NCBI GenBank assembly: GCA_958510825.1
Contig: OY294047.1
Span: forward strand, 36,491,747-36,555,746
Source: Brachypterus glaber
Taxonomy: Eukaryota > Arthropoda > Insecta > Coleoptera > Kateretidae
Reading direction: 5' to 3'
DNA: 64,000 nt
A model generated the notes under the pieces. The model searched no databases. It was not told the DNA's origin and worked only from the letters and a program-made list of their open reading frames with translations. Each line of letters starts with the position of its first letter. Within the stretch, counting starts at the first letter, position 1. Of the stretch, positions 1 to 12,440 are shown in pieces. Both the position numbers and the translations under genes were made by a program.

Positions 1-111
1 CTATTGCACGCTGTCGATAGGGGACAAATTAATCAATGCCACGGTGGACATTGCCGCCAATTGAATCCTAAACGCTAGGAGGTCACCTTTTACAGTGGTA
101 TCTGAATTAAT

Positions 112-387
112 AAACTAAATTAAATTGTTTGATATTTACAAATTTAAAAAATCTATATAAAACATTTTACTATTCCTTAAAACGACTTTTGTTTGATTTA
201 TTTGATTTTCGTAGTTGTCCCTACTACCGATATGTGGCTCTGAAGAGTGCTAAAAAGCACGAAATCGATCAGTCACTTCGGAGGGACGTCTGCGTTAATC
301 AAACAAAATCAAAAAGTTTTAAGGAATAGTAAAATGTTTTATATAGATTTTTTAAATTTGTAAATATCAAACAATTTAATTTAGTTT
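112..387. repeat. Palindromic MITE
   Basis: Two arms of about 70 bp (112-182 and 316-387) are near-perfect reverse complements; the outermost bases read aactaaattaaattgtttg on the left and its complement on the right, and weaker pairing continues inward to about 100 bp. No coding capacity and no clear target-site duplication. The 66-codon frame inside it is an accident of the repeat. Confidence 0.75.
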
Positions 388-618
388 TTTGAATATTTTT
401 AGTTTAATAACTACTTTATTTATGGGTATAAAAAGAAACAAATTCAAATTTATTTTAGAGCAAATAAGTGCACTGCTATAAAATTCTATAAAAGGTTTAG
501 ACGATTTTAAATTGCATATAATAGATTACATTGTAATTTATTCGTACATTCAATATTTTTATTTTTTAATGCGTTAACAAGTTTAATTTTGGTTTATTTT
601 TTTCCAGGCAATATTGAT

Positions 619-871
619 TTACATTTTGTTTAACCTCTACTTAATTAAGCATCCCCATAAGTCCAGGACTTGTGTGGGCTAGTAGTAGAGGGAACCACCG
701 ATTTTAATTGACTTTCGAACCAATTTATAGTGACTGCTTCACTTACGCCTTCGTCAAATTACAATTATTAATTAACTGAAAAAGGCAAATCGGCGCCGGT
801 GAGAATCGAACTCACGCTATTTAGGGTAAACTCGTCAAGAACGACGCGGTAGTCCACTACACCAATCCTCC
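619..871 (-). mobile_element. tRNA-derived SINE, full length, head type 1
   Basis: On the minus strand the copy starts with ggaggattggtgtagtgg (A-box-like) and has the B-box-like gagttcgattctcacc, then the shared body: tttgcctttttcag, an AATTAATAATT stretch, the ggttccctctactactagcc block, and ends gttaaacaaaatgtaa. The same body recurs at 17421, 21001, 57217 and 61383, in whole or part at 7187, 17261, 17687 and 33970. A tRNA finder may call the head as a tRNA, but it is a SINE promoter. Confidence 0.85.
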
Positions 872-1261
872 AATATTGATTAAAGTTTAAAATCAAAAGT
901 CCAAACAATCAGAACCTTGTAAAATTGTACTTTTTATATAATCGTCAGTGTTTAATTAAAAAAATCGGTCTAAATATAATCCAAACTTTTCATGTCTAAA
1001 TAAAAGAAACATTCGAAAAATAAGCTATATTTTAGCTCATAAAAAGTTTGAACACACAGATTTATTTTCATAGTTGTTTCGTGCTTTTTATTAACCAAGA
1101 AGTATGCCAAGAGTTATAAAAAGGTAGTAGTAAGACTACATAAAAGCTACTTTTTTAAGTAACTTTTATAGAACTTTTATACTAGTGCACTTCATCTAGG
1201 AAAGTAGCAAAATTATGTTTAATGCCCTCATTATGAATTAAAATAATAAAAATATACTCAC
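872..1261. other. Intron after the PH-strand exon, start of it
   Basis: Downstream (leftward) intron of EFA6 following the donor at 1261. I looked in 1-1261 on the minus strand for the rest of the PH domain and found none, so the next exon is off the left edge. Apart from the SINE and the MITE nothing else is recognisable. Confidence 0.6.
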
Positions 1262-1428
1262 TTCTTTTGGCATTTGCTTCGTAACAGCATTTTCGCATAA
1301 CGTAGCCCTTTTTGTATTCTATCGCATTGGTTGATACTGGCACATCTAGGAAGGGATTTCCACCTATACTTGTCATCTCGTAAGGCTTGTTTTGCATTTG
1401 TACATTGCCATCTTCCGGTTCCTCATCC
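1262..1428 (-). CDS. Efa6: EFA6 exon 10 in window: Sec7-PH linker and first PH strand
   Basis: The exon continues the Sec7 domain of EFA6, the exchange factor that loads GTP on ARF6 at the plasma membrane. It reads an acidic linker (EEPEDGNVQMQ), the family-conserved stretch KPYEMTSIGGNPFLDVPV, then YKKGYVMRKCC, the first beta strand of the PH domain that binds phosphoinositides. Acceptor is tttttag at 1430-1429, donor is gtgagt starting at 1261. It begins with one base that completes a Leu codon from the previous exon and ends with one base of the next codon. The following PH exon is outside the window. The open frame runs past the donor to 1182, but those codons are intron. Confidence 0.9.
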
Positions 1429-3200
<1,772 letters not shown>

Positions 3201-4905
3201 TAGTATATGGCATTACTATAGAAACATAAAGAGTTTGGTTGGGACGAATTTTAAAAATGCGGTTTTGTATTTTGTCTCCATATCTCTGTATACCGGCTCA
3301 GCGATACCGCCTCAGCGATATATAGCCGAAATACCAAAATCTTAGCCGCAATTTTAGCGAAATCTCAAAATTCCGTAATCTTAGAGAAATCTCATGATCT
3401 TAGCGAAATCCCGTGATCTTAGCGAAATCCCGAAATCTTGGCAAAATCCCATGATCTTAGCGAAATCCCATTATCTTAGCGAAATTCCGTAATCTTAACG
3501 AAATCCCGTGATTTTAGCGAAATCCCGTGATCTTAGCGAATTCCCGAAATCTTAGCGAAATCCCATGATCTAAGCGAAATTCCGTGATCTTAGCTAATTC
3601 CCCTAATCTTAGCGAAATCCCGCAATCTTTTTTAACTCCCTTAATTTATGAAATCCGGCAAACTTTATACATACATAATAGTATATGGCATTACTATAGA
3701 AACATAAAGAGTTTGGTTGGGACAAATGTTAAAAATGCAGTTTTGTATTTTGTCTCCATATCTCTGTATACCGGCTCCGCGATACCGCCTCAGCGATATA
3801 TAGCCGAAATACCAAAATCTTAGTCGCAATTTTAGCGAAATCTCAAAATCCCGTAATCTTAGAGAAATCCCATGATCTTAGCGAAATCCCGTGATCTTAG
3901 CGAATTCCCGTAATCTTAGCGAAATCCCGAAATCTTAGCGAAATCCCTTGCTCTTAGCGAAATCCCGTAATCTTAACGAAATCCCGTGATCTTAGCGAAT
4001 TCCCGAAATCTTAGCGAAATCCCATGATCTAAGCGAAATTCCGTGATCTTAGCTAATTCCCCTAATCTTAGCGAAATCCCGCAATCTTTTTTAACTCCCT
4101 TAATTTATGAAATCCGGCAAACTTTATACATACATAATAGTATATGGCATTACTATAGAAACATAAAGAGTTTGGTTGGGACAAATGTTAAAAATGCAGT
4201 TTTGTATTTTGTCTCCATATCTCTGTATACCGGCTCCGCGATACCGCCTCAGCGATATATAGCCGAAATACCGAAATCTTAGTCGCAATTTTAGCGAAAT
4301 CTCAAAATCCCGTAATCTTAGAGAAATCCCATGATCTTAGCGAAATCCCGTGATCTTAGCGAATTCCCGTAATCTTAGCGAAATCCCGAAATCTTAGCGA
4401 AATCCCATGCTCTTAGCGAAATCCCGTAATCTTAAAGAAATCCCGTGATTTTAGCGAAATCCCGTGATCTTAGCGGAATGCCCAAATCTTATCAAAATCC
4501 CATGATCTTAGCGAAATCCCGTGATCTTAGCGAATTCCCGAAATCTTAGCAAAATCCCGTAATCTTAGCGAAATCCCGAGATTTTAGCGAATTTCCGTAA
4601 TCAGCGAAATCCCACAATCTTATTAAAATCCCGTAATCTTAGCGTAATTTCATGATCTTAGCGAAATCCCGTTATCTTAGTGAATTCCCGTAATCTTAGC
4701 GAAAGCCCGAAATCTTAGCGAAATCCCATGATCTAAGCGAAATCCCGTGATCTTAGCTAATTCCCGTAATCTTAACGAAATCCCGAAATCTTAGCGAAAT
4801 CCCATGATCTAAGCGAAATCCCGTGATCTTAGCTAATTCCCCTAATCTTAGCGAAATTCCGCAATCTTTTTTAACTCCCTTAATTTATGAAATCCGGCAA
4901 ACTTT
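3201..4905. repeat. 19-bp minisatellite with higher-order units
   Basis: A 19-bp monomer, cgaaatcccgtgatcttag, is repeated with variants in three blocks. Each block is preceded by a roughly 150-bp unique header that starts tagtatatggcattactata (3201, 3679, 4138). Header spacing is 478 and 459 bp, a difference of exactly one monomer, so whole header-plus-array units were duplicated. Two identical 79-codon frames (3584, 4043) are a by-product of the duplication and not genes. The array lies inside an EFA6 intron. Confidence 0.9.
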
Positions 4906-5058
4906 ATATATGGTAAACCGTATTTACAGTCATTTACAATAAATTCACTAAGAACTTAGTGAAATGTCGTTTCATTGGTTAAATTCTTTAATTAGTTTAG
5001 TGTTAATGATTAGGTAAACTAACCTTAAAAGTCGATTTTAATTTTCTTCTTAGGTATA

Positions 5059-5649
5059 CAGGGTAATCAATAACTGCCATGCCAAAATTTAAGAGGTGAT
5101 TCTGTATCCAAAAATATGAAAAAAGTTCCTATAAAGGTTGGTCCGCAAATGAGCCCTAAGAGAGCTACCGCCCTTTAAAATTGTAATAAAAATAAGGTTT
5201 TTAATTAATAACTTCGGTACCCTTTAAGCTAGAGCGAAGATCTTTTGCATTATACTGGTATTAATAGGGGCAATAAGTTTATGTTAACTTATTTTTTTGA
5301 ATTTATCCAGAGGCGTCCCTAGACGGAAAAATGTATTAGGCTTAACACATATTTGCCCCAAACTTTTTTATGTGTACTTTTTTTGGATTTTTTGTAAAAA
5401 ATATGGATTCCTTGAGTAAAAATACATAAAAAATGTCGTATAGTGTAATACTGTAGGAGCAACCGTTTTCAAAAAAAAGCAATTAAGAGGAAGTAACATT
5501 TTGTGCCACCAAAAACGTTTGGACTTTTTAAAAGGCTATTACTATTTTAATATTCAATTTAGGTGTTTTGGTGAAGAATACTTTTTTGCTCAGTTTTAAA
5601 TGAAGAACCACTCTGCAGCATTAAAATTTTATTGATACTGATCACCCTG
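5059..5649. mobile_element. TA-flanked non-autonomous DNA element, plain form
   Basis: Element starts cagggtaatcaataac and ends gatactgatcaccctg, with TA on both sides (5057-5058, 5650-5651). Its left part (ggtgattctgtatcc, aaagttcctataaaggt, gagctaccgccc) is a diverged version of the arms of the snapback elements at 22758..24052 and 59972..61147, but here the body is not inverted. No transposase is encoded. Confidence 0.65.
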
Positions 5650-5854
5650 TATATTAGAGTAAATACTAAAAGCCGACTTTAATTTTCTTTTATGTATTTT
5701 ACAAAATTACTTTTTCCCTAATGATCCCTTTCTTGAAAAAGACCCGAAATAAGATTAAATTTTAGCCACCCCACAAGTTTATTGTCACTACACATTCGCC
5801 CTTTACCTTTAGGTCTTAAATTCTTAACTAATTAATTACTCAGCGAAACAATTA

Positions 5855-6163
<309 letters not shown>

Positions 6164-6254
6164 TCAACACACATTTTCCCTTCATAAAAACTTAGTAACA
6201 GTTTTTCTTTTAACGATAGACAAGTATCTAATATAAACTGGTATATTAAATGTA

Positions 6255-6968
6255 CAGAGCGGTCCAAAAGTCACCCCCCCCCTCTTAACTTTTGAACCAG
6301 TTGAGATATCGACTTCAAATTTGGAACTTTTAAATAAGACAACTTAAACTAACTTTTAGCTTATATTTAATACTTTCAGCTCTTAAAATGTGGGCAGGGG
6401 GGCATGGGGGCACATTTTTTTAAATGGAAAGGGGGGTCGTGTAATACATCATTTTAAAGCTTATAAAATTCTCCATTTAACTCCATATTTTTAAATTAAA
6501 AAAAAAAATGGGTTTAAAATGGGGTTGAAAATGGGTATTAATGTCAAAATTCCTCTAAAAAAAACAAATAATTTTTTAAAAATGCCTAATTTCATTATAA
6601 AAAAATGTTAATTATACTTTTAAACTAATTTTAGTTGACATAAATAAAAATTTATAAAAAAAAAACTTAATTATCGAATGTTTTAGCACAAAAAATTGAA
6701 AAATCAAAAACTTAAACATTTTTAAAAAATTTAAAAATGTTAGTTTAAATAGAGAATTTTATAAGCTTTAAAATGATGTATCACACGACCCCCCTTTCCA
6801 TTTAAAAAATGTCCCCCCATGCCCCCCTGCCCACATTTTAAGAGCTGAAAATATCAAATATATGCTAAAAGATAGTTTAAGTTGTCTTATTTAAGAGTTC
6901 TAAATTTGAAGTCGATATCTCAACTCGTTCAAAAGTTAGAAGGGGGGGGTGACTTTTGGACCGCACTG
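6255..6968. mobile_element. Snapback element with about 220-bp inverted arms, TA flanks
   Basis: Left arm 6255 to about 6475 and right arm about 6755-6968 are reverse complements, including the C-run next to gcggtccaaaagtcacc and the block gcatgggggcac. Outer ends are cagagcggtccaaaag and cttttggaccgcactg, with TA directly outside both (6253-6254, 6969-6970), the duplication typical of Tc1/mariner-type elements. The AT-rich centre has no open frame of note. Confidence 0.85.
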
Positions 6969-7045
6969 TATAATCTTCTTTGTAGAACAATAAAAAAATA
7001 TATAAATCGGTTAAAAACAATATTTTCTCCAACGATTAAAAAGTC

Positions 7046-7190
7046 AATTCTACCCTACCCTACTACGCTAGAAAGCAGTAACCCCATTTGTCGCATAGCA
7101 ACGTTTTCACGTCAACTCTGGTGTAATATTTTGAAAAAGCTGCTATGCGACAAATGGAGTTACTGGTTTCTAGCGTAGTAGGGTAGAATT
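7046..7190. repeat. Short palindromic MITE
   Basis: Arms of about 58 bp pair: left aattctaccctaccctac and gcatttgtcgcatagc-like blocks against right ctatgcgacaaatggag and gtagggtagaatt. It directly abuts the SINE fragment that follows. Confidence 0.75.
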
Positions 7191-7285
7191 AAAGCCGGTG
7201 GTTCCCTCTACTACTAGCCCACAAAAATTATGGACTTAGGGGATGCTTAAGTAGAATAGAACTGGATTAAACAAACAAACATACA
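7187..7285 (+). mobile_element. SINE 3' fragment next to a splice donor
   Basis: Only the last quarter of the SINE: aaagccggtggttccctc, the ctagcccac block, the gcttaagtagaatag block and an aaacaaacaaac tail. The tail stops about 7 nt from the EFA6 donor at 7292, so on the transcript the intron begins almost directly with antisense SINE tail. Confidence 0.8.
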
Positions 7286-7292
7286 AACTTAC

Positions 7293-7540
7293 TTTTTACT
7301 AAGATGCCTTGACACATCGCTCTTCTTGAACCCCTCCAGGCCGTACAACCGTTTGGCCAGCCTGATCGCCGACGGCATGTCCACCGCCTTGGGCGAGTAG
7401 TGGTAACTGTGAAGACTCTCGACGTCGCTCTCGTCCTCGGACGATTGCGGCGAAGAGTGCCTCGCCGTCGGTTCTCGTAAAACTTCTAATTCGAACTCGT
7501 GGTCCTGGTCTAACTGATTACTATGGGAATCGTTGGATAT
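7293..7540 (-). CDS. Efa6: EFA6 exon 7 in window: acidic linker and start of Sec7
   Basis: The first half is an acidic, serine-rich linker (SSPQSSEDESDVESLHSYHY). The second half, AIRLAKRLYGLEGFKKSDV then RHLSK, is the conserved first helix pair of the Sec7 domain in EFA6 proteins, which joins seamlessly to NNDFSRAV in the next exon. Acceptor is ctttcag just above 7540; donor gtaagt starts at 7292. It begins in phase 0 and ends with two bases of an Asn codon. Its GC content is clearly higher than the surrounding intron, as for the other exons. Confidence 0.95.
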
Positions 7541-7634
7541 CTGAAAGAAATAAATATTTTCAAAAATTGACTAATTTAACTGTATTGTTTAAAACAAAAT
7601 ACAAGTCCTAAAGATATACATTGTATATATTATA

Positions 7635-8180
7635 GGCAGACTAACATCTCTACTCTAAATTTCTCTACTCCCTAACATCCCTACTCCATAACATCCCTAC
7701 TCCACAACAACTCTACTCCGTAACATCTCTACCCCATAACATCTCTACTCCATAACATCTCTACTCCGTAACAACTCTACTCCACACTATATGCACTTTA
7801 TTAGCCACTTAATAATAAATGAGCAGTTCAAAGAACAAAGAATCTTCTTCTTCTAGATTATTTTATTTTTTTCCTAGAAAACGTTTATCTTTAAATGTAA
7901 ATCTAGAACAATCATAAATGAATTATTCTAAAAGCAACAATGACCGCGTACTCTTAACATGCACTAATATGTAAGTAATTAATAAACTGAATTCATTGAG
8001 TGACTTAGCATGACAAATATTCTTTTGAGTTAAGACAAGTGGCTAATCGAGTGTCTATAGTGTGGAGTAGAGTTGTTACGGAGTAGAGATGTTACAGAGT
8101 AGAGTTGTTGTGGAGTAGGGATGTTATGGAGTAGGGATGTTAGGGAATAGAGAAATTTAGAGTAGAGATGTTAGTCTGCC
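7635..8180. mobile_element. MITE with tandem-repeat arms (ggcagactaacatc family)
   Basis: Starts ggcagactaacatctc and ends gatgttagtctgcc. Both arms (about 150 and 120 bp) are made of an imperfect 18-bp repeat of the type taacatccctactccata, in opposite orientation, around a central unique segment containing gcactttattagccact. The same arms appear at 20913-21000, 22650-22730 and 24057-24128. Confidence 0.8.
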
Positions 8181-8294
8181 ATATTATACACGGTGATCAT
8201 TTAAAAACGATCCACCCCAAATATTTCGCAAACTAAGCATAATATAAAATTTTTACAACAAAAGTCAATTTGGTTATTCGAGGGGGAAGCTTAT

Positions 8295-8560
8295 AATATG
8301 ATTTTTAATGAAGCTGAAGTTTGCAACGTTTTTTTGCATCCAAAATTCAAATAGTATATTAAATCACTTGTTTCATAACACGTTTTTAGCGCACTAGTAC
8401 TTTAGAAAACTCTCCGCAAGCGGCTTGTTTTCTAAACTTGTACCCGTGCGCTAAAAACGTATGTTATGAAACTAGTACTTTAAGATACTATATGAATTTT
8501 CGTTGCAAAAAAAACGTTGGTTTGGACTTTTTCCTTCAGCTTCATGATTTTTAAGGTTGT
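8295..8560. repeat. Hairpin element, family Y copy 1
   Basis: Nested inverted arms: outer aatgaagctgaagtttgcaa against ttgcaaaaaaaacgttgg and cttcagcttcat; inner gtttcataacacgtttttag against its complement, around a short ccgcaagcgg core. The inner hairpin recurs at 16470 and 56233. Confidence 0.7.
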
Positions 8561-8814
8561 ATCTTACACCCCCTAATCCCCAGCTACACCAACATTAGAA
8601 TCTTAAATTGTAATATTTAATCCAAATTAAAAGATTTCAAGTAAACCTAAAAACAGTTATTTTACAGTGTGGGTTAACACGTTATTGCAAAACAGTCAAT
8701 ATACAGTTAAACCCCTTTGATTTTACATTGTTTTAAAACTTTTTTTTTTCGTTTTTTATTCGTTTTTTTTTTTATTCTTCGTACCCAATTCTCAAGAATT
8801 TTTTTTTGCTGCTA

Positions 8815-9660
8815 CGCAGCTCGGGATTTAAGAGTGCGAGGCTATAATAGTCTTCTACCTTGGTTTATATTATATCTATATTATATTATAATTAAGTTTT
8901 TCTACGAGCGTGGGGAAAGATATCTCTTTCCGCACATATATGCGTGTGGAAAGAAGGTCTTTTCCGCACGCATAATTATTTCATAAAAACAAGTAGCTTG
9001 ATTATTCAAATGTGTAACATTATTGTCTAAGACACTTGTTTCCATGACGACCGATCAACATGATAGCGTCCTAAGCTAGTTTGTTTGTGTCAGTTGTGTT
9101 GTCAGTTTTAATTGTAAGTGTTTATTTCTCTTATAATAATGAACTTTAAAGAATAAGATGAAAGTTACCTGAAGTAATAATAGAAATGGCAAATGCAACT
9201 GAAAACTCTAACAAATTTATCATTAATGTTCAATCAAAATAGAACTGGTAATAACTAATGTTAGATATGGGCTTTTAGATTATTTTCAATAATTGTTAAA
9301 ACTGTTTATATCTTAATATGTCGTGTTATTCTTGTTATATTTATTCACAAAATAATAAAAATGATTAAATTCCTTAATTGTTAATTGCTTCTTTTCTATT
9401 GGAAAAGATATAAAAATAAAATTTATTCAATTAAGTTTTATATGTAAAAGCATATTTTATTTTTAACTCGCTTGTAGATAAAAATATTGTTCCTATCGAA
9501 TGCGTAAAGAAGCTTTTCCGCACTCGATTGCTTGCCTGAACCCCAGGCAAATGCAATCTAGTGCGGAAAAGAGTCTCTTTCCACACTTGTTAGGAAATTA
9601 GCTATTATTTACGAGTACCATATCTTATATTATAAGATGGTACTCCAAACCATACAACTT
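8815..9660. repeat. Hairpin-rich repeat region
   Basis: Contains two strong hairpins built on ctttccgcac/gtgcggaaag-type sequence (8912-8970 and 9507-9588). The stretch gtgcgaggctataatagtct at 8838 occurs in reverse at about 19402-19430, so this is part of a dispersed repeat. Boundaries are uncertain; no coding frame is convincing. Confidence 0.5.
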
Positions 9661-11539
9661 AATTAATGTACCTTGTTTCTTTTTTATCGTCTGTTTTAAC
9701 ACACTTGCCTTGTGATTATTTATTCCAGTTCCATTATACTATAAAATTATACAGTAACACTGACAACGGTGTTGTCACTTACTTATCAACTTCTAAAGTC
9801 AGCTTACTGGACCACATGTGTTTCGCAGATAACCCCACACTTATACTGGTCGCAACATAGATATGACTAATTCTTTAAAATATGACTACATATAAATCTA
9901 CTATGACGAAAATTTATTTCGGTTTAATATTTATACCATTTTTATAATTATATTTCCTTAATTTGATATTTTTTTATATTTTTAACAACTTAATAATTGA
10001 TAAAAGGGCTTTTATAATTAAATTATGAGAGAATATACCGGGTAAGTTTTATTTATGTCCACCCCTAAAATTAAGATTCGATAAAAACGAAACTTTGGTG
10101 ATTTATATAATTTTACATTGGATATAAAATGACGGATTTATTTGTTTGTTTCACCGGAAATGACCTAAACTTTTGATTTTTAAATGGAACACCCTCTACA
10201 TATTTTGATTCAGAATCAAATTCTGAGTACAACTATAGCCGATTTTTTGTGGAGCAGTGGTTACTAACCAAGTTAGGGGAATTTCTCTCTTTTTTAACCC
10301 ATCAATTAAACAGAGAAAGAGATAACCGGCGATACCACAAAAAATTGAATTATATATCATTTGTCAAATTTTGTCAGAACATCTCATTTTTCAATAAACT
10401 TTAATAGTCATGTTTTGCACATAAATTTTGATTAAAATACAATGATTAGTCTTTTAAGAAAAAAATATGATTTAATGGTACTACGGGTCATTAAAAAAAA
10501 ATGAAATTTATAAAAAAAAAAGAATTTTATTGAAAAAAATGATTTGCCTAGTTTTGAAGAGCGCCAAATTGGTTAACAATTAAATAATACATTGTTTCAT
10601 ATTATTTCAAAGCTAACTAGATTTAAAATAGAAATAAAAATTACATTTTCTGTCAAAAATTGACAAATGAAACGGCTCTACTTAGAATTAAATTGGGGTC
10701 TCGAGATCGATTCTAAAATTAAAAAAGTTCTTTTCTTTACAAAGCTGTATTCTTTTTGTGTTCAGGAAAAAGGCAAAAAAATAAGAAATACATTAGAGTA
10801 ATTAAAAAAAAATCTATAAAATAAAAAAAAAAATACTTCTAAAAAACTAAAACAAGTTCTTCAAGGAGAGCTTTCGAATTTTTTTAGTTTAAACTGCCGC
10901 GGCATGCCGAGGGTATAACATTGAATTTTAAGCATAGCCAATTGAAAAAATAAAAATAATAATTTAAAATAATTATATTTATGTAAAACATTTTCACTTA
11001 CGTAACCCATTTTAACACATTTATTTTTCGCCTAAGTTTTTTTATGTTTACTGTTGTACTGTTGTTTAATAAAATCATATAACTATAACTATATAGTATA
11101 GTGACGTCACCGAAAATCCACAAACCTATTGATATGAGATATATTCTAATCTACAAGTGGTTCTAATCAAAATGCGTAAACTGGTAAAAAACAATAGCAC
11201 AAACGGGAATACGGCAGTGTAAATACCTCCGTAGGCAAATACGTTTTTGATCAAAATAAAAATATTAAATATATGAAATGGTGTAGGTATATTAATTAAT
11301 AATAGAGTTTCCTGATAAGTCATAATTTAATAAATATATCCATTTTATGTATTTATAGTTTGATAATAAATTGGATAGGCAAGATCAAAATTTTACGCCC
11401 ATTGAAATTTTTTGGTTTGGACGTTTTGGTTTGGACTTTTGTTTAGTTCATAAATTTTTAATTTAAATATGAAACAATATTAAACATGGTAAAATTATAT
11501 ACTTCCCTATTTTGTTTGTGAAATAGTCTTTCAAAATAC
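9661..11539. other. EFA6 intron segment, no clear feature
   Basis: AT-rich intron DNA. A few fragments (gaaccctctacat-type and cggaaatgac near 10150-10210, ccggtgaaaccggaag near 11930) look like eroded ends of repeats, but no element with both ends could be delimited. The 64- to 66-codon frames are not supported as genes. Confidence 0.4.
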
Positions 11540-11726
11540 CATTCGTGCATGTTGAATTATACATAATCTTTTTACTGTATATAAAAAAACATTTTGCTTA
11601 AGGAAATTGTTTTCGTGCATTCCTCGACCTGCGGTCTCGGTATTTTGTAACATGAAAAATGCACTTAAGCAAAATATTTTTTTAATTCAGTAAAAAAATT
11701 ATCGATAATTCAACATGCACTTATGA
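11540..11726. repeat. Hairpin MITE
   Basis: Arms cattcgtgcatgttgaatta ... cattttgcttaagg and the reverse ttaagcaaaat ... aattcaacatgcactta pair over about 80 bp around a short centre with ctgcggtctcgg. Confidence 0.7.
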
Positions 11727-11995
11727 CATTACTACTGATACTAGACCAACAATTGAACGAATAATCTAATTTAAGGCACTTTATATTTAAAATAAAAATT
11801 TAAATAAAAAATGACATGACCTGTCAAAAATTAACAAGCAGCACATGCTTGTTCTTAGAATTGATTTTTAAATCGAAATATGTAAAAATATAGATGTTCC
11901 GTTTAAAAATCGAAAGTTCGATTCATTTCCGGTGAAACCGGAAGTACCAAAAAATGTCTAACCATGTCAAAAAATTATATATTATACATAATATA

Positions 11996-12239
11996 CTGCC
12001 CTCCTTAGTTAAAACGTCCTAACTAACATTGCTATTTTCCCTAAATTTGTCGAATAAATGGCCAAATTTCCTGACTTGGTTTCAATTTCAATTTTCCTGA
12101 CTTTTCCCCAACTTCCCTGTTTTCCCTGACTAGTAGGAACCTTGAAGAATAGATAAATATGGCATACAACAACCGGTAATTGCAGATAATCCGAAAATGA
12201 CAAAAATATTAGTTAGGACGTTTTAACTAAGGAGGGCAG
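11996..12239. mobile_element. MITE with 32-bp TIRs, copy 1
   Basis: Terminal inverted repeats ctgccctccttagttaaaac... and ...gttttaactaaggagggcag, each about 32 bp, flanked by TA (11994-11995, 12240-12241). A second copy with inverted interior lies at 25784..26026. No coding capacity. Confidence 0.85.
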
Positions 12240-12304
12240 TATAGCTCCTACACATTTCACGATCCGACATAAAAAAGTTAAGTGTTGTGAACCACCTTTC
12301 TGAA

Positions 12305-12348
12305 ACACCCGGTATAGTGGAGAGGATCCTCTCCACTATACCGGGTGT
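12305..12348. repeat. Perfect 44-bp palindrome
   Basis: The 44 bases are exactly their own reverse complement, centred on a ggatcc between 12326 and 12327, with ends acacccggta and taccgggtgt. It lies 92 bp from the donor of exon 6. It looks like two copies of an element end joined head to head. Confidence 0.9.
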
Positions 12349-12440
12349 CGACTGTCCTCCGAGGACAAAAATTCCAGACCCTAGTTTTACGCGCCTAGTG
12401 CACTAGTAAAAACAACCGAAATTAATAAATAAAAAATTAC

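Noticed and set aside
3584..4282. Two identical 79-codon open frames
   Set aside because: They arise because the minisatellite unit is duplicated; the frame runs through tandem repeats and has no gene-like features.
3330..4880. CRISPR-like array
   Set aside because: The repeats are direct 19-bp monomers without unique spacers, in an animal intron; it is a minisatellite.
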